Below are positions 15,820-24,716 of a stretch of DNA of 64,000 nt, piece by piece (the first letter of the stretch is position 1; each line of letters begins with the position of its first letter). Below the pieces are notes generated by a model. The model was not told where the DNA came from. It saw nothing but the letters and a program-made list of their open reading frames with translations, and did no database searches. The translations under genes and the position numbers were made by a program. This DNA comes from Streptomyces pacificus. Its GTDB lineage: Bacteria; Actinomycetota; Actinomycetes; Streptomycetales; Streptomycetaceae. The stretch covers positions 124,001 to 188,000 of the forward strand of contig NZ_BLLG01000011.1 of the NCBI RefSeq assembly GCF_011766325.1, given 5' to 3'.

Positions 15820-16659
15820 ATGCGACCGCCACACCCCGACGCCATGGGCCGGCGCCACCGGTTCGCCGAGGAGGCCCGCTCCGAGCGGCCCGACCTCGCG
15901 ACGCTGTGCCTGCTGGTGGGCGCGGAAGCGGATCCGCGGCTGGACGAGGCGGGGCTCGGCGCGGCCGAGATCGAGATCGACCGGCTCGCGGGACTGCTTC
16001 CGTACGGCGTCACCGGCCCGCACAACTGGGTGGCCGCGCTGTCGTCGCTGCTCGGCGAGCGCTGCGGCTTCCACGGCACCCCGGACTGCTACCAGCGGCT
16101 GGAGTCCTCGCTCCTGCACGAGGTACTGCGCCGCCGCCGCGGCCTGCCGATCCTGCTGTCGGTCGTCTGGATGGAGGTCGCCCGCCGCGCCGGCGCTCCC
16201 GTGTACGGGCTGGCCCTCCCGGGCCACTTCGTGGTCGGCTTCGGCGACCCCGGGAACCCCGTGATGGCCGACCCCTTCGCGGGCGGCCGCCTGCTGACGG
16301 GACCGGACGCGGAACTCCTGGTCGCGGGGACCACGGGCGCGCCGCTCGAACCCTCGATGATGACCCCGGCGGGCCCGCTGGAGATCGTCCTCCGCGTCCT
16401 CAACAACATCCGCGCCTGGGCCGCCGGCCGCCCCGAGCACACGGCCGTCGCCCTCTGGGCCGTCGAACTCGCCCTCCTCCTCCCCTCACACCCGGCGCGC
16501 CTGCGCTACGACCGGGCCGAACTCCTGGTCCAGCGGGGCGACTTCCTCACGGGAGCGGCGGAGATGGACGCGTACGCGGACGTCGTCTCGGCGGTCGAAC
16601 CCGCGACGGCGACGGCGATCCGGCGAAAGGCCCACGCGGCCAGGTCGATGCTGAACTGA
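15820..16659 (+). CDS. SirB1/transglutaminase-like family protein
   Basis: 279-residue protein of the SirB1 N-terminal/transglutaminase-like family with a TPR-like C-terminus. Conserved segments are ERCGFHGTPDCYQRLESSLLHEVLRRRRGLPILLSVVW near residues 70-110 (given as a landmark), and LPGHFVVGFGDPG with a His. The family is widespread but of unclear function, often linked to protein modification or stress. ATG 15820 is 17 bases behind the GNAT gene, indicating co-transcription. Confidence 0.85.
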   Translation: MRPPHPDAMGRRHRFAEEARSERPDLATLCLLVGAEADPRLDEAGLGAAEIEIDRLAGLLPYGVTGPHNWVAALSSLLGERCGFHGTPDCYQRLESSLLHEVLRRRRGLPILLSVVWMEVARRAGAPVYGLALPGHFVVGFGDPGNPVMADPFAGGRLLTGPDAELLVAGTTGAPLEPSMMTPAGPLEIVLRVLNNIRAWAAGRPEHTAVALWAVELALLLPSHPARLRYDRAELLVQRGDFLTGAAEMDAYADVVSAVEPATATAIRRKAHAARSMLN

Positions 16660-16724
16660 GCGGCGGGCGGGCCGAGCCGTCGCGGCGGGACTGAGCGGCG
16701 GGCGGGCCGAGCCGTCGCGGCGGG
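16655..16724. repeat. Perfect 35-bp direct duplication at the SirB1-like stop codon
   Basis: Bases 16655-16689 are repeated exactly and immediately at 16690-16724. The first copy contains the gene's TGA (16657-16659). It is a recent slippage-type duplication in the 70-base gap before the convergent neighbour. Confidence 0.92.
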
Positions 16725-16729
16725 CCGGC

Positions 16730-18883
16730 TCAGCCCCGTCCGTCGAGCTCGATCGTCCGGGTGCGCTCCTCGGGCGTCGTGCCGAGCAGTGCCTTCTGCA
16801 TCGCGGAGGCGACGTCGTCGGCGGACACCGGGTACTCCTTCCCGTCGCCCTTGGTGACCGTGATCCCGTCGAAGACCCCGTCCAGCAGTTCCGTGATGGC
16901 CTGCTTGTCGTAGACCTCCACGAGTCGTCCGTCGACCGCCTTCATCGACAGGATCCTCGGCAGGGACCTCGCCGGCCCGAACTGGATCTCCTTGCCGCCC
17001 GCCCTGATCGTGACCAGGCCGGACATGGCCGGCTCCGCGAACTCCTCCATGGCCCGGTTCAGCTCGGTCTCGGTGATCGTCGGTTCCCGGGCGGCCACGG
17101 GCAGCTCGATGTCGTTCACGATCCCCGTCTCGACCTGGGCGCGGAACGCATCCCGTACCGAGATCATCGACTGCCGGACGTCCAGCGTCCTGCCCTCCTT
17201 CCCGGGAACGGCGACGGCCCTGCCCGGCTCGAACCTGATCGTGCCCTCGGAGGCCGATCCGGACGTGCCCGCCAGATCGGTCAGGGCGACGCCGAGCTTC
17301 TCCTCGTCGACCGGGATGACCGGCTGTGCGACCCGTTCGCCGCCGAAGAGGGAACCGATGACGGACACGGGGTTGTAGTCGCTGCCCGCGGCCCCGCGGA
17401 CCGTCGCCTGGCTGTCCAGGGTCAGGCCGGCCTTGTCCGGCGCGAGCTGGACCTTCTGGCCGGCGACGCTGAGCCGCAGCGGGGACGTGGCACGCTGGCC
17501 GAGCGCCGCGTCCAGCCTCGCCTGTGCCTCCTCCCTGGTGCCGCCGCCGATGTCCACGCCGAGGACGGTGGTGCCCTTGGGCACCTCGGAGTGGTTCAGC
17601 AGCAGCCCCGCGCCGTAGGCGACGGCAAGCAGGCCGAACACCCCGGCACCGGCGAGAACCAGCTTGGACCGGCCCTTCCCCGCCGGGCCGGACGACGCCG
17701 ATGCCGCCGCGGAGCGCGGGGACGGCGACGGCACCGCCGAGGAACCGGACGCGGACGGCGGGGAGGTCGCGGGGTCCGGGAAGTCGGGCACGGGGAAGTC
17801 GCCGCCGCCGGGCCCGGAAGGCCAGGGGGAAGCCGCGCCGTCGGGGCCGGAGGGCTGGAACGGGGAGCGGTGCTCCGCCGGCACCACGGGGAGGCCGCTG
17901 GTGAGCGTGTCGCCCGGCACATTGCCACCGGGGCCGCCAGGGCCACCGGGGCCACCGGGACCGCCAGGGCCAGCGGGCAGGCCGGGACCGCCCAGAGGCG
18001 ATTCCGGCGCGGGTTGCCGGGGAGTGAGGACGGCGGTGTCGTCGCTCATCCGCGGAGGACCTGCCTGGCCGGCCCCGCCGGCGCCCGGTGCACCGCCGGC
18101 GTGGGCTCCGGGGCCGAACGGCGAGGCGCCCGGGACGGGTCCTGCGGTGGGGCCCGCGGGGCCGGCGCCCGGGGGCCGCGGCCCGGGTGCCCCCCGGCCG
18201 GGGGCCTCCGGGTCCGGCGACGGCGCGTCCGGACCGCTGTGGGGCCGGCCCCCGCCGCCCTGCGGGCCGGTGAGCCCGGGGGCGGCGGGCACCGGCTCGT
18301 TCCGCGGGGCGGGTGCGCCCGGCGCCCGGTGCGCTCCGGTGTCCTCGGTGCGTGGTCCCGGTACCGCGTTCGCCCCGGAGCCGGGGGCGTTCGCCGGGGA
18401 GGGGACGGCGGCCCCCGACGGCGTGGGGCCGGGCGTCCTGCGCGGGGCGAACCAGTCGCTCGTCTTCTCCTCGGCCGGCTTCGCCGGGGCCTCGGCACTC
18501 CTCGCGGCCCGGTCCCCGGCGGCGGCCGCGGTGGACCGGGCGGGCGCGGGCGGGCGGGGTGCGCCCTCCGCGGGCTCACCGGCCCCGTCGCGGGATCCGG
18601 GGGCGCCCTTCCCGTCGAGGTCGCTCATAGGTGTGCGCATGACCACCGGCGGGATCGGACGCGACCCCGGGATGTTGATGCGGATGCGGGTCGTCAGCGT
18701 CGTCTCGGTCCTGGGCTCGTCCGGCTTCCGCGCGGGCGCGGGTTCGGCTGCCTCCTCCGGAGCGTCCTGCGTCGGGTGCAGCGACGGATACCGGCGGGAT
18801 CCGTACGGTGGCGTCCCCGAAGGGTAAGCGGCCCCGCCGCGCCCCTGGGGACCGGAGGACGAACTGTCAGTTTCACGGCTCAA
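16730..18883 (-). CDS. Proline/glycine-rich membrane protein with PG-binding (VanW-associated) type C-terminal domains
   Basis: 717-residue bitopic protein. Residues 1-405 are disordered and Pro/Gly/Ala-rich with a collagen-like GPGGPGGPGG run near 300-315. One transmembrane helix lies at about 407-430. The external C-terminal part begins VLGVDIGGGTREEAQARLDAAL, a motif of PG_binding_4 domains found in VanW and L,D-transpeptidase proteins; a second such region follows. The VanW domain itself is not seen. A role at the cell wall is likely, with no enzyme activity inferred. I chose TTG 18883, which has GGGAGAA upstream; ATG 18964 would add 27 residues without a ribosome site. Confidence 0.82.
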   Translation of the reverse strand: MSRETDSSSSGPQGRGGAAYPSGTPPYGSRRYPSLHPTQDAPEEAAEPAPARKPDEPRTETTLTTRIRINIPGSRPIPPVVMRTPMSDLDGKGAPGSRDGAGEPAEGAPRPPAPARSTAAAAGDRAARSAEAPAKPAEEKTSDWFAPRRTPGPTPSGAAVPSPANAPGSGANAVPGPRTEDTGAHRAPGAPAPRNEPVPAAPGLTGPQGGGGRPHSGPDAPSPDPEAPGRGAPGPRPPGAGPAGPTAGPVPGASPFGPGAHAGGAPGAGGAGQAGPPRMSDDTAVLTPRQPAPESPLGGPGLPAGPGGPGGPGGPGGPGGNVPGDTLTSGLPVVPAEHRSPFQPSGPDGAASPWPSGPGGGDFPVPDFPDPATSPPSASGSSAVPSPSPRSAAASASSGPAGKGRSKLVLAGAGVFGLLAVAYGAGLLLNHSEVPKGTTVLGVDIGGGTREEAQARLDAALGQRATSPLRLSVAGQKVQLAPDKAGLTLDSQATVRGAAGSDYNPVSVIGSLFGGERVAQPVIPVDEEKLGVALTDLAGTSGSASEGTIRFEPGRAVAVPGKEGRTLDVRQSMISVRDAFRAQVETGIVNDIELPVAAREPTITETELNRAMEEFAEPAMSGLVTIRAGGKEIQFGPARSLPRILSMKAVDGRLVEVYDKQAITELLDGVFDGITVTKGDGKEYPVSADDVASAMQKALLGTTPEERTRTIELDGRG

Positions 18884-19059
18884 AGCAGGTTCTCCCGGTT
18901 GGCTCCGCCGCCCGTTATGTCTGGTTCTCGTTGCTGCGGGCGGCTCGGCGGCGCGCACCACCATACTGGCCGCCGCCGGGCCCTATCCGGCGACCGCTGG
19001 AAGCGGCGGCCCTCGGGCGGCCCGACGAGCGCGGGCAATTCGGCCTCAGATGGGACACG

Positions 19060-19461
19060 TCACTCGCCAAGTCGGCCGGAGGATCCACCCGGTTGCGGCA
19101 ACCGCGTCATGGTGGCACACATCACAGCCAGCACGGCCCCCCCGAACAGGAAGACGATCTCACCGAGGCCGCCCGCGAAGAGGCCGTCGCCTTCCGGCCG
19201 TCCGGCACTCAGCAGCAGCACCGAGGCGACCCAGCCCGCAGCGGGCGCGACGACGCCGAGCTGGGTACCGGTGGCACGCAGCCCGCCGTAGAAGAGCCCG
19301 GCCGTCCCGAGCAGCGCGAGGAGCAACCCGAGCGGGAACCAGGCGGCTTGGACCAGCGAACCCGCGGATCCGACCGCCGCGCCGAGGACAACGAGACCGA
19401 GGTAGGCGGCGACACGCGCCGCCTTAGGGGGCCTGGCCTGCCGGGCTCCGGACCCGCTCAT
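19060..19461 (-). CDS. Small four-helix membrane protein (DUF6113-like)
   Basis: 133-residue integral membrane protein with four predicted helices (AAYLGLVVLGAAVGSAG, FPLGLLLALLGTAGLFYGG, GVVAPAAGWVASVLLL, and EIVFLFGGAVLAVMCATM). It is found next to mshB in Streptomyces. Its ATG overlaps the mshB TGA as ATGA, so the two are translationally coupled. It could assist mycothiol metabolism or transport, but nothing in the sequence shows this. Confidence 0.82.
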   Translation of the reverse strand: MSGSGARQARPPKAARVAAYLGLVVLGAAVGSAGSLVQAAWFPLGLLLALLGTAGLFYGGLRATGTQLGVVAPAAGWVASVLLLSAGRPEGDGLFAGGLGEIVFLFGGAVLAVMCATMTRLPQPGGSSGRLGE

Positions 19462-20393
19462 CGCCCGGTCTCCCCTGCCGCCGCCGCCGGGCCGCCCGCC
19501 GCGTCGCCGGTGTCCGCCCCGGCGAAGAGGTCGCGTTCGCGCTCGCCCGCGGGTGCGCCCGGGACTCCCCGCACCAACTGGTAGTACTCCGTGGTGAACA
19601 GCGGCTGCCCGAGGTCGTTGGAGAGCGCGAAGAAGGTCCCGTCGACGGCGATCTGCGTGGCGTGGGCACGCATCGCGGCGGCCTTGGCCACGGCGTGACG
19701 GGTGCCGTCGATCTCGGCGGTCACCTCCGAGTCGTCGACCACGCCCGGGACGTCGTCGACCGCGGCGACGCCCGCGAACTCCACGTCCGCGGCGCGCAGG
19801 CGGGCGAAGCCCTCCTCGGCCACCGAGCGCGGCACCCGGTTCCAGTAGATCTTGGCAATGCGGTGGGGAGCGCCGAGGTCGCCCCTGAAGGCCGGGTCCG
19901 CGGCGAGTTCCGCCGCGCGCATGGCGACCCGATGCGCCTGGATGTGGTCGGGGTGACCGTAACCCCCGTGCGGGTCGTATGTGATCAGAACGTGCGGCCG
20001 CACCCCGCGGATCACCTCGACGAGATGCGGTGCGGCCTCGTCCACGGGCGTGGTCCAGAACGCGCCCGGGCGGTGGTTCTGCGGGACCCCCATCATCCCC
20101 GAGTCGCGGAAGCGTCCGGCGCCGCCCAGCAGTCGGTGGTCGAGGACGCCGAGCTCCTGCATGGCAGCCGCCAGCTCGCCGGCCCGGTGCGGGCCGAGGG
20201 CGTCGTCCTCGTCCGCGGCGAGATGTCTGAGCGCGGGAGGGATCACCTCGCCCTCCTCGCCGAGAGTGCAGGTCACCAGGGTGACCAGGGCGCCTTCTGC
20301 GGCGTACCGGGCCATCGTGGCGCCGTTGTTGATCGACTCGTCGTCGGGGTGCGCATGCACCAGGAGCAGACGACGGGCTGGGAGATCCGTCAT
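19458..20393 (-). CDS. mshB: Mycothiol biosynthesis deacetylase MshB
   Basis: 311-residue zinc deacetylase that converts N-acetylglucosaminyl-inositol (GlcNAc-Ins) to GlcN-Ins in mycothiol synthesis. The LmbE/PIG-L signature HAHPDDE is at residues 13-19 (His15 and Asp18 as metal ligands, Asp17 as base). The third ligand lies in the GYGHPDHIQAH region. Length and the SINNGATMARYAAEGALV continuation fit MshB rather than the mycothiol conjugate amidase Mca. The ATG has no Shine-Dalgarno of usual spacing; TACGCT ends 7 bases upstream, suggesting a leaderless start. An intergenic repeat element begins 27 bases upstream. Confidence 0.93.
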   Translation of the reverse strand: MTDLPARRLLLVHAHPDDESINNGATMARYAAEGALVTLVTCTLGEEGEVIPPALRHLAADEDDALGPHRAGELAAAMQELGVLDHRLLGGAGRFRDSGMMGVPQNHRPGAFWTTPVDEAAPHLVEVIRGVRPHVLITYDPHGGYGHPDHIQAHRVAMRAAELAADPAFRGDLGAPHRIAKIYWNRVPRSVAEEGFARLRAADVEFAGVAAVDDVPGVVDDSEVTAEIDGTRHAVAKAAAMRAHATQIAVDGTFFALSNDLGQPLFTTEYYQLVRGVPGAPAGERERDLFAGADTGDAAGGPAAAAGETGR

Positions 20394-20400
20394 GGCTCCC

Positions 20401-20406
20401 AGCGTA
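20401..20406 (-). promoter_or_regulatory. -10 box of leaderless mshB transcript
   Basis: Minus-strand TACGCT, 7 bases, then the mshB ATG. The geometry is the same as for dapE, the S9 peptidase and the NUDIX gene. The 7-base spacer GGGAGCC could alternatively act as a weak ribosome site. Confidence 0.5.
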
Positions 20407-20420
20407 CGAGGCCGCGGTCG

Positions 20421-20545
20421 AGTGCCGCACCAGGCGGCGTTCGCCCCGTCGCGGCGCCCCGCACGGCCGGCACAGCGCATCGCGGTGTTACAGGATCAAC
20501 CGGGGGGCCGACTGCGAAGCCGACCCGGCGCCTTGGGGCGCACCG
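20421..20545 (+). repeat. Dispersed intergenic repeat, copy A
   Basis: Left module AGTGCCGCACCAGGCGGCGT... (20421-20462) and right module beginning GGATCAACCGGG (20493-20545). Both modules recur in the same order at 21200-21340 (reverse strand) and 35404-35547. This copy lies directly upstream of mshB and reads away from it. Confidence 0.65.
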
Positions 20546-20650
20546 CGCAGCACCCCGCACCGCACCGCACACCGCGCCCGCATCGCGCAGCACCGCACGC
20601 CGCACCACCCCTCGACGGGCCGACCCGGCCCGACACGGCCCGACCCGGCA

Positions 20651-20845
20651 CTAGAACTTGAGCCCGCCGATCATGCCCGCAACGTTGGTCGTCAGTTCGG
20701 TGATGGTGGGCGCGATCGAGGAACTGGCGAGATAGAACCCGAGAAGCATGCAAACCGCCGCATGTCCGGCTTTCAGTCCGGATTTCCGGACCAGCAGGAA
20801 GACGACGATCGCCAGCAGCACCACCGCCGAAATCGAGAGTGCCAC
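20651..20845 (-). CDS. Small conserved membrane protein
   Basis: 64-residue protein with an N-terminal helix (LSISAVVLLAIVVFLLVRKSG) and a second hydrophobic region (AVCMLLGFYLASSS). GTG 20845 has a textbook GGAGGTGA ribosome site. Its even amino-acid composition and strong start make it a real gene despite its size. I do not recognise a function; similar small proteins in Streptomyces have been compared with plasmid-spread proteins, which I cannot confirm. Confidence 0.78.
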   Translation of the reverse strand: MALSISAVVLLAIVVFLLVRKSGLKAGHAAVCMLLGFYLASSSIAPTITELTTNVAGMIGGLKF

Positions 20846-21100
20846 GGCGGCTCACCTCCACAGATATTCGGTCGGGAACGGGCAGCGTGCATGTGCCGGA
20901 AGGTTCCTACCCACTCGGCGCTAGGGATCATAACTATCCGTTCGGCCGCATCGATCGGTGCACGGCAGCACACGGGGGCGCACGGCCTCGGACCTCCCGG
21001 TACGTCGGGGAGGACGGCGGACCGGCACGGGCGGTACCGCGTCGGACAGGGGGTTCCCGTCAAGGAACAGCACGGCGCCCAGCGGCACTGTTCGGCGCTG

Positions 21101-21168
21101 AACAGCACCGGACAGCACCGGACAGCACCAGACAGCACCAGACAGCACCGGACAGCCCGCCGTGGCAG
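21101..21168. repeat. 10-bp tandem repeat, seven units
   Basis: Unit GACAGCACCG/A in seven near-identical copies (first unit AACAGCACCG, last unit GACAGCCC). The unit length is close to one helical turn. Confidence 0.9.
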
Positions 21169-21199
21169 TGAACGGCACGGAACGGCGCGGCTTCCGGTG

Positions 21200-21340
21200 C
21201 GGTGCGTCGCAAGGCGCCGGCGCGGGCTCGCCGTCGGCCCACCCGGTTGATCCGGCAGCGCGGGAACGCGCCGGGCCTGCGCCGAGCCTGGCGCCGCGGC
21301 GGGGGCGCCGCGGCGGGCGAACGCCGCCTGGCCCGGCACT
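21200..21340 (-). repeat. Dispersed intergenic repeat, copy B
   Basis: Read on the minus strand, the left module AGTGCCGGGCCAGGCGGCGT (ending at 21340) matches copy A in all but two bases of its first 20. The right module GGATCAACCGGG...CGCCTTGCGACGCACCGC spans 21253-21200. It abuts the S9 peptidase promoter and reads away from that gene, the same relative arrangement as copy A has to mshB. Confidence 0.65.
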
Positions 21341-21345
21341 AGGTT
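21340..21345 (+). promoter_or_regulatory. -10 box of leaderless S9 peptidase transcript
   Basis: TAGGTT, then 7 bases, then ATG 21353; no Shine-Dalgarno. The hexamer begins at the outer end of repeat copy B. Confidence 0.5.
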
Positions 21346-21352
21346 CGCCTCC

Positions 21353-23482
21353 ATGACCTCGAAGCAGCAACTCTCCTTCCCTCGCCAGTACGCCAGGACT
21401 CAGCGCTTCACCCTCGGCTCGCCCCGCGCGTTCACGGTGGCACCGGACGGTTCCCGGGTGGTGTTCCTCAGGTCCCCCTCGGGGACGGACCGCTCCCACC
21501 TGCTCTGGGTGCTGGACCTCGGGGACGAGGTGGGCGAGCGGGTGGCCGCGGACCCCGGGGTGCTACTGGGCGGCGCGGTCGAGGAGTTGCCCGCGCAGGA
21601 GCGCGCACGGCGGGAACGCAGCCGCGAGGTTTGCGGGGGCATCGTCGGCTACGCGGTGGACCGCGAGGTGGAGTTGGCGGCGTTCGCGCTGTCCGGCCGC
21701 CTGTTCACGGCCGAGCTGCGGGCCGGTACGGCTCGCGAACTGCCCGCAGCCGGACCGGTGATCGACCCGCGGCCGTCGCCGGACGGGCGTCTGGTCGGCT
21801 ACGCGGCCGGTGGCGCGCTGCGCGTCGTGGGCGCGGAGGGCGACGGAGACCGGGCGCTCGCCGAACCGGACGGCGCGCACACATCGTACGGGGTGGCGGA
21901 GTTCGTCGCGGCCGAGGAGATGGGCCGCTCACGCGGCTTCTGGTGGTCGCCCGAGTCGGACCGGCTGCTGGTGGCGAGGGTGGACGACACCGCCGTGCGC
22001 CGCTGGTGGATCACGGACCCCGCGCATCCGGAGCGGGAGCCGGCGAGCACCGCGTACCCCGCCGCCGGGACGGCGAACGCCGCGGTGGGGCTGCTGCTGA
22101 TGGGGCTCGACGGCAGGCGCACCGAGGTGGTCTGGGACCGCGAGCGGTATCCGTACCTGGCGCGGGTGCACTGGTCGCCGTCCGGCCCGCCGCTGCTGCT
22201 CGTCCAGACCCGCGACCAGCGCACTGCGCTGTACCTGGCCGTAGACCCGGAGAGCGGCGCCACGAGCACGGTGCACGTCGACGAGGACCCGGCGTGGGTC
22301 GAACTGCCGGACGGGGTGCCCGGATGGGCGCCGGGCGGCCGGCTGGTGCGGATCGCGGACGAGGGCGGGGCCCGGGTGCTGGCGGTGGGCGGCCGGCCGC
22401 TGACGGGACCGCGGCTGCACATCGGGGCGGTCCTGGATGTCGGCGCCACCGATGTGCTGGTCTCGGCGTCGGCGGGCGAGGAGGCGGTGGAGCCGGAGAT
22501 CGGCGAGATCCATGTGTACCGGGTCGGCGGGCGCGGGGTGGAGCGGGTCTCGGAGGGCGCGGGGGTGCACGGGGCGGTGCGCTCGGGGGCGGTGACGGTG
22601 CTCGCGTCGGCGCGCCCCGATGACGCGGCCGGCACGACGGTCCGGGTGCTGAGGGACGGCGAACCGCTTGCCGTGATCGCCTCGTACGCACAGAAGCCGG
22701 TCCTCTCCTCCCGCGCACATTTGCTCGAAGGGGGCGCACGGCGGATTCCATGCGCCGTGCTCCTTCCACACGATCACCAGGAATCGGACGGTCCCCTTCC
22801 GGTGCTGCTGGATCCCTACGCGGGACCGCACGGCCGGCGGGTGCTCGCCGCGCACCATCCGCATCTCACCTCCCAGTGGTTCGCCGACCGGGGATTCGCC
22901 GTGGTGGTCGCGGACGGGCGCGGTGCACCGGGCCGTTCACCGGCCTGGGAGAAGGCGATCAAGGGCGATCTGACGGTCGCCCTTGAGGACCAGATCGAGG
23001 CACTGCACGCCCTGGCCGGACGGTTCCCGCTGGATCTCGGCCGGGTGGCGATCCGCGGCTGGTCCTACGGCGGCTACCTCGCGGCCCTCGCGGTGCTGCG
23101 CCGGCCCGATGTGTTCCACGCGGCGGTCGCGGGCGCGCCGGTCGCCGACTGGCGGATGTACGACACCCACTACACCGAGCGCTATCTCGGCCACCCGCAG
23201 GAGCGCCCGGAGCGGTACACGGCGAACTCCCTCGTGGCGAACGGCGCACTGGCCGAGGAGGCCGAGCCCGCCCGGCCATTGATGATCATCCATGGGATGG
23301 TGGACGACAACGTGGTGGTGGCACACAGCCTCCGGCTGTCATCGGCGCTGCTCGCCGCAGGCCGTCCCCATGAACTGATCCCGCTCACGGGCGTCACGCA
23401 TATGACGCCCCAGGAGCAGGTCGCGGAGAACCTGCTGCTGCTCCAGGCGGACTTCCTGCGGCGCGCCCTGGGCACGGGCTGA
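21353..23482 (+). CDS. S9 family serine peptidase (DPP4 / prolyl oligopeptidase type)
   Basis: 709-residue peptidase. Residues 1-450 form the beta-propeller (DPP4_N) domain with repeats such as GFWWSPESDRLLVARVDD. The C-terminal alpha/beta-hydrolase domain has the nucleophile Ser571 in GWSYGGYLAAL, the Asp in HGMVDDNVVVAHS and the His in LTGVTHMTPQEQ. The Glu-containing VAEFVAAEEMGRS segment matches the substrate N-terminus-binding Glu pair of DPP4-type enzymes, so it probably removes dipeptides Xaa-Pro/Ala. No signal peptide is seen; it should be cytoplasmic. It could process imported peptides, in keeping with the nearby Opp transporters. Confidence 0.92.
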   Translation: MTSKQQLSFPRQYARTQRFTLGSPRAFTVAPDGSRVVFLRSPSGTDRSHLLWVLDLGDEVGERVAADPGVLLGGAVEELPAQERARRERSREVCGGIVGYAVDREVELAAFALSGRLFTAELRAGTARELPAAGPVIDPRPSPDGRLVGYAAGGALRVVGAEGDGDRALAEPDGAHTSYGVAEFVAAEEMGRSRGFWWSPESDRLLVARVDDTAVRRWWITDPAHPEREPASTAYPAAGTANAAVGLLLMGLDGRRTEVVWDRERYPYLARVHWSPSGPPLLLVQTRDQRTALYLAVDPESGATSTVHVDEDPAWVELPDGVPGWAPGGRLVRIADEGGARVLAVGGRPLTGPRLHIGAVLDVGATDVLVSASAGEEAVEPEIGEIHVYRVGGRGVERVSEGAGVHGAVRSGAVTVLASARPDDAAGTTVRVLRDGEPLAVIASYAQKPVLSSRAHLLEGGARRIPCAVLLPHDHQESDGPLPVLLDPYAGPHGRRVLAAHHPHLTSQWFADRGFAVVVADGRGAPGRSPAWEKAIKGDLTVALEDQIEALHALAGRFPLDLGRVAIRGWSYGGYLAALAVLRRPDVFHAAVAGAPVADWRMYDTHYTERYLGHPQERPERYTANSLVANGALAEEAEPARPLMIIHGMVDDNVVVAHSLRLSSALLAAGRPHELIPLTGVTHMTPQEQVAENLLLLQADFLRRALGTG

Positions 23483-23498
23483 GGGGAACCGGCCCGCC

Positions 23499-24716
23499 TC
23501 ACCCCCGCCGGTCTCCGGCCGGCTCGGGAACCGGCGGCCCGGGAACGTCGTCCTTTGGCGGCATGACGGCACGGTTCACGGTCCCGGACCAGCGTTCGTG
23601 CGGAGCGCGGCCGTCTCGTCGGAGCAGGGCCGCGAGCGGCGGCGCCCCCCACAGCACCACGGCCCCGAACACGGTCGCATAGGGCAGCACCGCACCGAGC
23701 GGACCGGGCATGGCCAGGGTCCCGGTCTCGTGGACCAGGGTCAGCCAGAGCAGGGCGAGCGGGAAGTAGAGCACTCCGGTGCGCACCGTCATCCTCAGCG
23801 CTCCCGGCGGGCTCCCGTCGGGGCGGGTGACGCGGAGCAGCAGGGCACGTTTGCCGACGGTGGTGGCCATCGCGGCGGGCAGCAGCCAGAACCACAGCAG
23901 ACCGAGGACGGCCCCGGCCGGCAGCGCGTGGCGCCGGCCCGTCGGCCAGTCAGCGGCGACACCGAGCAGGCCCGCGAACAGCGTCCAGACGACGAGCCAG
24001 CCGGCCGTGTCGGTCAGAAAGGCCAGGGCTCTGCGGGGCAGGGTGACGCGAGCTCCGTAGCGGCTGCGTTCGGATGCGGGGTTGTTGACCGGGAGCAGGC
24101 GGCCGAGCGGCCCTGCGACGATCCATCCGGCCATGGCTCCCGCGGTGTTGAGGATGAGGTCGTCCACGTTGAACTGGCGGTAGGGGCAGGCGTAGACGAA
24201 CCACAGTCCCGTGTACTGGGTGGTCTCGAAGAACAGCGAGGTGGCGAACGCCAGCACCGCGCTGGAGAGGAACCCCCGGCGCAGGTAGTAGCGCAGATAG
24301 ACGCCCAGGGGCAGCAGGAGCACGGCGTTGAGCAGGGTGGTCCACGCCGGAGCCAGGGTCACCAGGTGGGCGGGAGCCCAGTCCCCCGCCGCGGCCGTGG
24401 AGACCGTCCCGCGGAAGGCGAGCGGCTCCAGCTGGGGCCGCTCCGCATAGCGGGTGACCGCGCAGTGGCCGTCGGTGTCGGCGGGCAGCGGCACGACGGT
24501 CTGCAGCAGCGTGGCCAGAAGGTAGAAGACGAAGCTGTAGAAGACCAGCACGGGCCAGCCACCGGCTCGCCCGCGGCGGCGGTAGCCGCGGATCGCGACC
24601 GGGACCACGATCAGTGCGGCGATCAGCGGGAACACGGTGACCGCGACCTCGACGGGCAGCAGATAGGCACGGAGCACGGCGAGCGCTTTCTGCGGCGGAC
24701 GCCGCCGCGGGGCCAT
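23499..24716 (-). CDS. VanZ-RDD fusion membrane protein
   Basis: 405-residue polytopic membrane protein. The N-terminal half carries a VanZ-like domain (VFYSFVFYLLATLLQTVVPLP, NAVLLLPLGVYLRYY, and FNVDDLILNTAGAMAGW). The C-terminal half carries an RDD domain (RALAFLTDTAGWLVVW, ...ATTVGKRALLLRV). VanZ proteins contribute to low-level teicoplanin resistance in enterococci; RDD proteins are proposed transporters. The combination occurs in actinobacteria and its role is unknown. The start is uncertain: ATG 24716 lacks a ribosome site (CTCCTCTCCTCC precedes it). Confidence 0.85.
   Translation of the reverse strand: MAPRRRPPQKALAVLRAYLLPVEVAVTVFPLIAALIVVPVAIRGYRRRGRAGGWPVLVFYSFVFYLLATLLQTVVPLPADTDGHCAVTRYAERPQLEPLAFRGTVSTAAAGDWAPAHLVTLAPAWTTLLNAVLLLPLGVYLRYYLRRGFLSSAVLAFATSLFFETTQYTGLWFVYACPYRQFNVDDLILNTAGAMAGWIVAGPLGRLLPVNNPASERSRYGARVTLPRRALAFLTDTAGWLVVWTLFAGLLGVAADWPTGRRHALPAGAVLGLLWFWLLPAAMATTVGKRALLLRVTRPDGSPPGALRMTVRTGVLYFPLALLWLTLVHETGTLAMPGPLGAVLPYATVFGAVVLWGAPPLAALLRRDGRAPHERWSGTVNRAVMPPKDDVPGPPVPEPAGDRRG

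Larger units (their letters stand above)
20846..21352. other. Repeat-rich intergenic region upstream of S9 peptidase
   Basis: About 500 bases with no convincing gene. It holds the promoter region of the small membrane protein, a 10-bp tandem repeat (21101-21168), copy B of the dispersed repeat, and the leaderless promoter of the peptidase. Confidence 0.6.

Noticed and set aside
21101..21168. CRISPR-like array
   Set aside because: Units are 10 bp without spacers and no cas gene is present; it is a simple tandem repeat.
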